Assembly (NCBI GenBank): GCA_033762255.1
Contig: JANRLT010000025.1
Location: 1-64,000 of the forward strand
Length of the DNA stretch: 64,000 bases
Source of the DNA: Pirellulales bacterium
Lineage (GTDB): Bacteria; Planctomycetota; Planctomycetia; Pirellulales; JALHPA01
Direction: 5' to 3'
Numbering within the stretch: the stretch's first letter is position 1; each line of letters starts with the position of its first letter. The notes below the pieces were generated by a model. That model was not told where the DNA came from. It saw nothing but the letters and a program-made list of their open reading frames with translations, and searched no databases. Below are positions 62,071 to 64,000 of this stretch, one piece after another. A program made the position numbers and the translations under genes.

Positions 62071-64000
62071 ATGATGAAAACATTCCTGAAAACAGTCGCT
62101 GTCATCGTTGCCATGGCAAGCCTGGCAACGGCAGAAGAAACACCATCCAAGTCACTGGTCGTCGCTACCCCCCTTGCCCCTAGTGAAGAGGCTTACGCAA
62201 AGCTCAGGGGTAGCCGTGCGGGTGAGGAGCGTGAGTTCGAGATCGCGCCCGGCGTGAAGATGACCTTCTGCTGGTGCCCGGCGGGTGAGTTTATCATGGG
62301 GAGCCCCCCATCCGAGCAGGGCCGAGAAGGCACACGCGAAGATCAGGCCAAAGTCACCCTCAGCAAGGGCTTCTGGGTCTCAAAAACCGAAGTGACCCAG
62401 TCGCAGTGGGTAGCAGTGATGGCGAGCAATCCACTGAAAGATCGAGGCCCCTACGGCTTGCCTTTCTCCGATAAGAACAAAGGCCCGAATCACCCCATCG
62501 TGGGCGTCAGTTGGGACGATGCCCAGAAGTTTATGGAAAAGGTCAATTCCACTCTTGGGAGCGAGGATGGCGGAAAGATGTCTTTGCCGACCGAAGCGCA
62601 GTATGAATACGCGGCGCGAGCGGGTGAGGCAGGAATGTACCCCGGCGGCAATCTGGATGAGGTGGCGTGGCACGATGGAAACAGCGGCGGTTATCTGAAG
62701 CCGGTTGGCACCAAGACGGCGAATGCCTGGGGCCTGCACGACATGAACGGGAGTACCTGGGAGTGGGTTCAGGATTGTTATTACGTGGAATTGCCGGGCG
62801 GAACGGATCCGATTGCGAAGGAAATCGGTCTCGACCGGGTGATCCGGGGCGGCTGCTGGTTCAAGGAAGCCGCCCGCTGCCGGCTGGCGACCCGCAGTTA
62901 TCGGTGGCAGGGGGCGAGTCAATGCTTCAGCATCGGGTTCCGGATGGTCCGCAATAGTTGGCCGGCAGAGGTTTCGAAGCCAGCCATCGACCCCGATATC
63001 AATGGTCAGACCGTGACAAAGATATCCTATCAGGGCACCGACATCGAGAAGTCGTTCGTACAGACCGGCCCGAACACCTGGATGAGCGGTGGTGTTGCCT
63101 ACACCGAGGTGAAGCGGACCGAGGGGAGCGTTCACCTCCGACAGGCCGGCAAGGTCGACGCGCGAGTGCAAATCGACCTCTCGGAAAAAACCATTATCTT
63201 TCGCGGCCAAGAGCCTAAAGAGGTTCAGCCCATCTCGAGCGCATCCAAGCATCTTCCCGACGATGTGAAGGCTGCGCTTGAGAAAGCCCGTCTGAGCAGT
63301 GCTGAAGCTGCCAAGGCACAAGCGGACAAGGCAATCACCAACAGCGTTGGCATGAAGCTGATGCCGATCCCCAAGGGGCAGCTTCAGATGGGCTCGGGGG
63401 GTTCAAGCCGATTTAAGGAGGCCCGGCACGAAGTCACAATCACTCGGGACTACTACATGGGCGCTTTTGAGGTCACTCAGGGCCAATATTTGAAGCTGAT
63501 AGGCAACAACCCGAGTCACTTTCAAGGTTATCAGGTCGGTGATAGCTCCAATCATCCCGTCGATCAAGTTTCGTGGGAGGACGCTGTCGAATTCTGCAAG
63601 AAACTGTCGGAGTTGCCCGAGGAGAAGGCGGCTGGTCGGGTGTACCGCCTGCCGACGGAGGCGGAGTGGGAGCACGCCTGCCGGGCTGGCAGTAACGCTC
63701 CGTTCTCGTTTGGCGGGTTGGAACTAGCCGATGACCACGGTTGGTTCAGTTCGAACAGTCAAGGCAAAACGCATCCGGTCGGCAAGAAGGATCCGAACGC
63801 CTGGGGTCTGCATGATATGCATGGCAATGTGAATGAGTGGTGCAGCGACTGGGCCGGTGATTACCCGGAGGGTGCGGTCACCGATCCCACTGGCCCACAG
63901 AAGGGCGATTTCCGAATCTTCCGTGGTGGCAATTGGATGTTTGATGCCGTGATCTTCAAATCGGGGGTCCGGAGCAGTTTCCCACCGAGTGTTCGCTCCG
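62071..64000 (+). CDS. exported protein with two SUMF1 (FGE-sulfatase) domains, 3' end outside window
   Basis: The frame is open from the ATG at 62071 to the end of the window (643 codons). A signal peptide (FLKTVAVIVAMASLATA) is followed by a first SUMF1 domain, about residues 60-295: MTFCWCPAGEFIMGSP, VSWDDAQKFMEKVN, LPTEAQYEYAARAG, NAWGLHDMNGSTWEWVQD and VIRGGCWF. A linker with a helical part leads to a second one from about residue 430: MKLMPIPKGQLQMGS, VSWEDAVEFCKKLS, RLPTEAEWEHACRAG, WGLHDMHGNVNEWCSD and FRGGNWM. The family includes formylglycine-generating enzymes, but many planctomycete members lack that activity; the catalytic cysteines cannot be confirmed here. Confidence 0.9.
   Translation, partial: MMKTFLKTVAVIVAMASLATAEETPSKSLVVATPLAPSEEAYAKLRGSRAGEEREFEIAPGVKMTFCWCPAGEFIMGSPPSEQGREGTREDQAKVTLSKGFWVSKTEVTQSQWVAVMASNPLKDRGPYGLPFSDKNKGPNHPIVGVSWDDAQKFMEKVNSTLGSEDGGKMSLPTEAQYEYAARAGEAGMYPGGNLDEVAWHDGNSGGYLKPVGTKTANAWGLHDMNGSTWEWVQDCYYVELPGGTDPIAKEIGLDRVIRGGCWFKEAARCRLATRSYRWQGASQCFSIGFRMVRNSWPAEVSKPAIDPDINGQTVTKISYQGTDIEKSFVQTGPNTWMSGGVAYTEVKRTEGSVHLRQAGKVDARVQIDLSEKTIIFRGQEPKEVQPISSASKHLPDDVKAALEKARLSSAEAAKAQADKAITNSVGMKLMPIPKGQLQMGSGGSSRFKEARHEVTITRDYYMGAFEVTQGQYLKLIGNNPSHFQGYQVGDSSNHPVDQVSWEDAVEFCKKLSELPEEKAAGRVYRLPTEAEWEHACRAGSNAPFSFGGLELADDHGWFSSNSQGKTHPVGKKDPNAWGLHDMHGNVNEWCSDWAGDYPEGAVTDPTGPQKGDFRIFRGGNWMFDAVIFKSGVRSSFPPSVRS

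Overview
The window looks like chromosomal DNA of a planctomycete, probably of the Pirellula/Rhodopirellula kind. The signs are a DUF1559 protein with a prepilin-type leader, an EF-G whose G1 motif is AHIDSGKTT (the spdEFG1/mitochondrial type), a PEP-CTERM protein with a CPBP-type protease nearby, SUMF1-domain proteins, OleC/OleD, a spermidine-synthase-like protein fused to a membrane domain, and membrane proteins that start with an NPYxxP peptide. Assignment is by family recognition only; no 16S gene or tRNA was seen.

Layout. 1-1842: end of a membrane-anchored protein, an ECF-type sigma factor and a small CxxC protein that may be its regulator. 1885-5952 (minus): oleD, oleC and a coupled glycosyltransferase. 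6217-7734: DUF362 protein. 7744-13560 (plus): DUF4129, DUF4350, MoxR ATPase and DUF58. 14179-18532 (minus): a PaaK/CapK-like adenylate-forming enzyme, then a membrane protein, a SpoIIM-like protein and an RDD protein; the last three complete the usual MoxR-DUF58 gene set from the opposite strand. 18846-23019: secreted propeller, TPR protein, DUF1559 protein, small membrane protein, methyltransferase-like protein. 23334-26702: leuC and leuD separated by a toxin-like gene with a premature stop and an unknown coupled partner, then a lone antitoxin. 26777-40472: housekeeping and envelope genes, including PSP1, a THUMP-like methyltransferase, Dus, a ComEA-like protein, a thiolase and an outer-membrane-like protein. 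40891-47001 (minus): an array of seven related multi-TM proteins plus one remnant. 47673-55198: EF-G, CPBP protease, DUF4258/DUF2283 pair, RDD protein, AlkA-like glycosylase and PEP-CTERM nucleotidase. 55469-64000: transglutaminase, miaB, small membrane proteins, antitoxin plus broken DUF29, hemE, and a double SUMF1 protein cut by the window end.

Spacers are unusually rich in short repeats: AT-rich modules that begin at or next to stop codons, C-rich tracts that run into start codons, a composite repeat of about 105 bp in three copies, and several hairpin families. Two such repeats lie inside reading frames (miaB and the THUMP-like methyltransferase) and are translated in frame.

The best candidates for something undescribed are the seven-gene NPYxxP membrane protein array with its shared glutamate-aromatic motif and near-identical 5' ends, the toxin-like cassette between leuC and leuD, and the repeat modules that fit exactly between stop and start codons.
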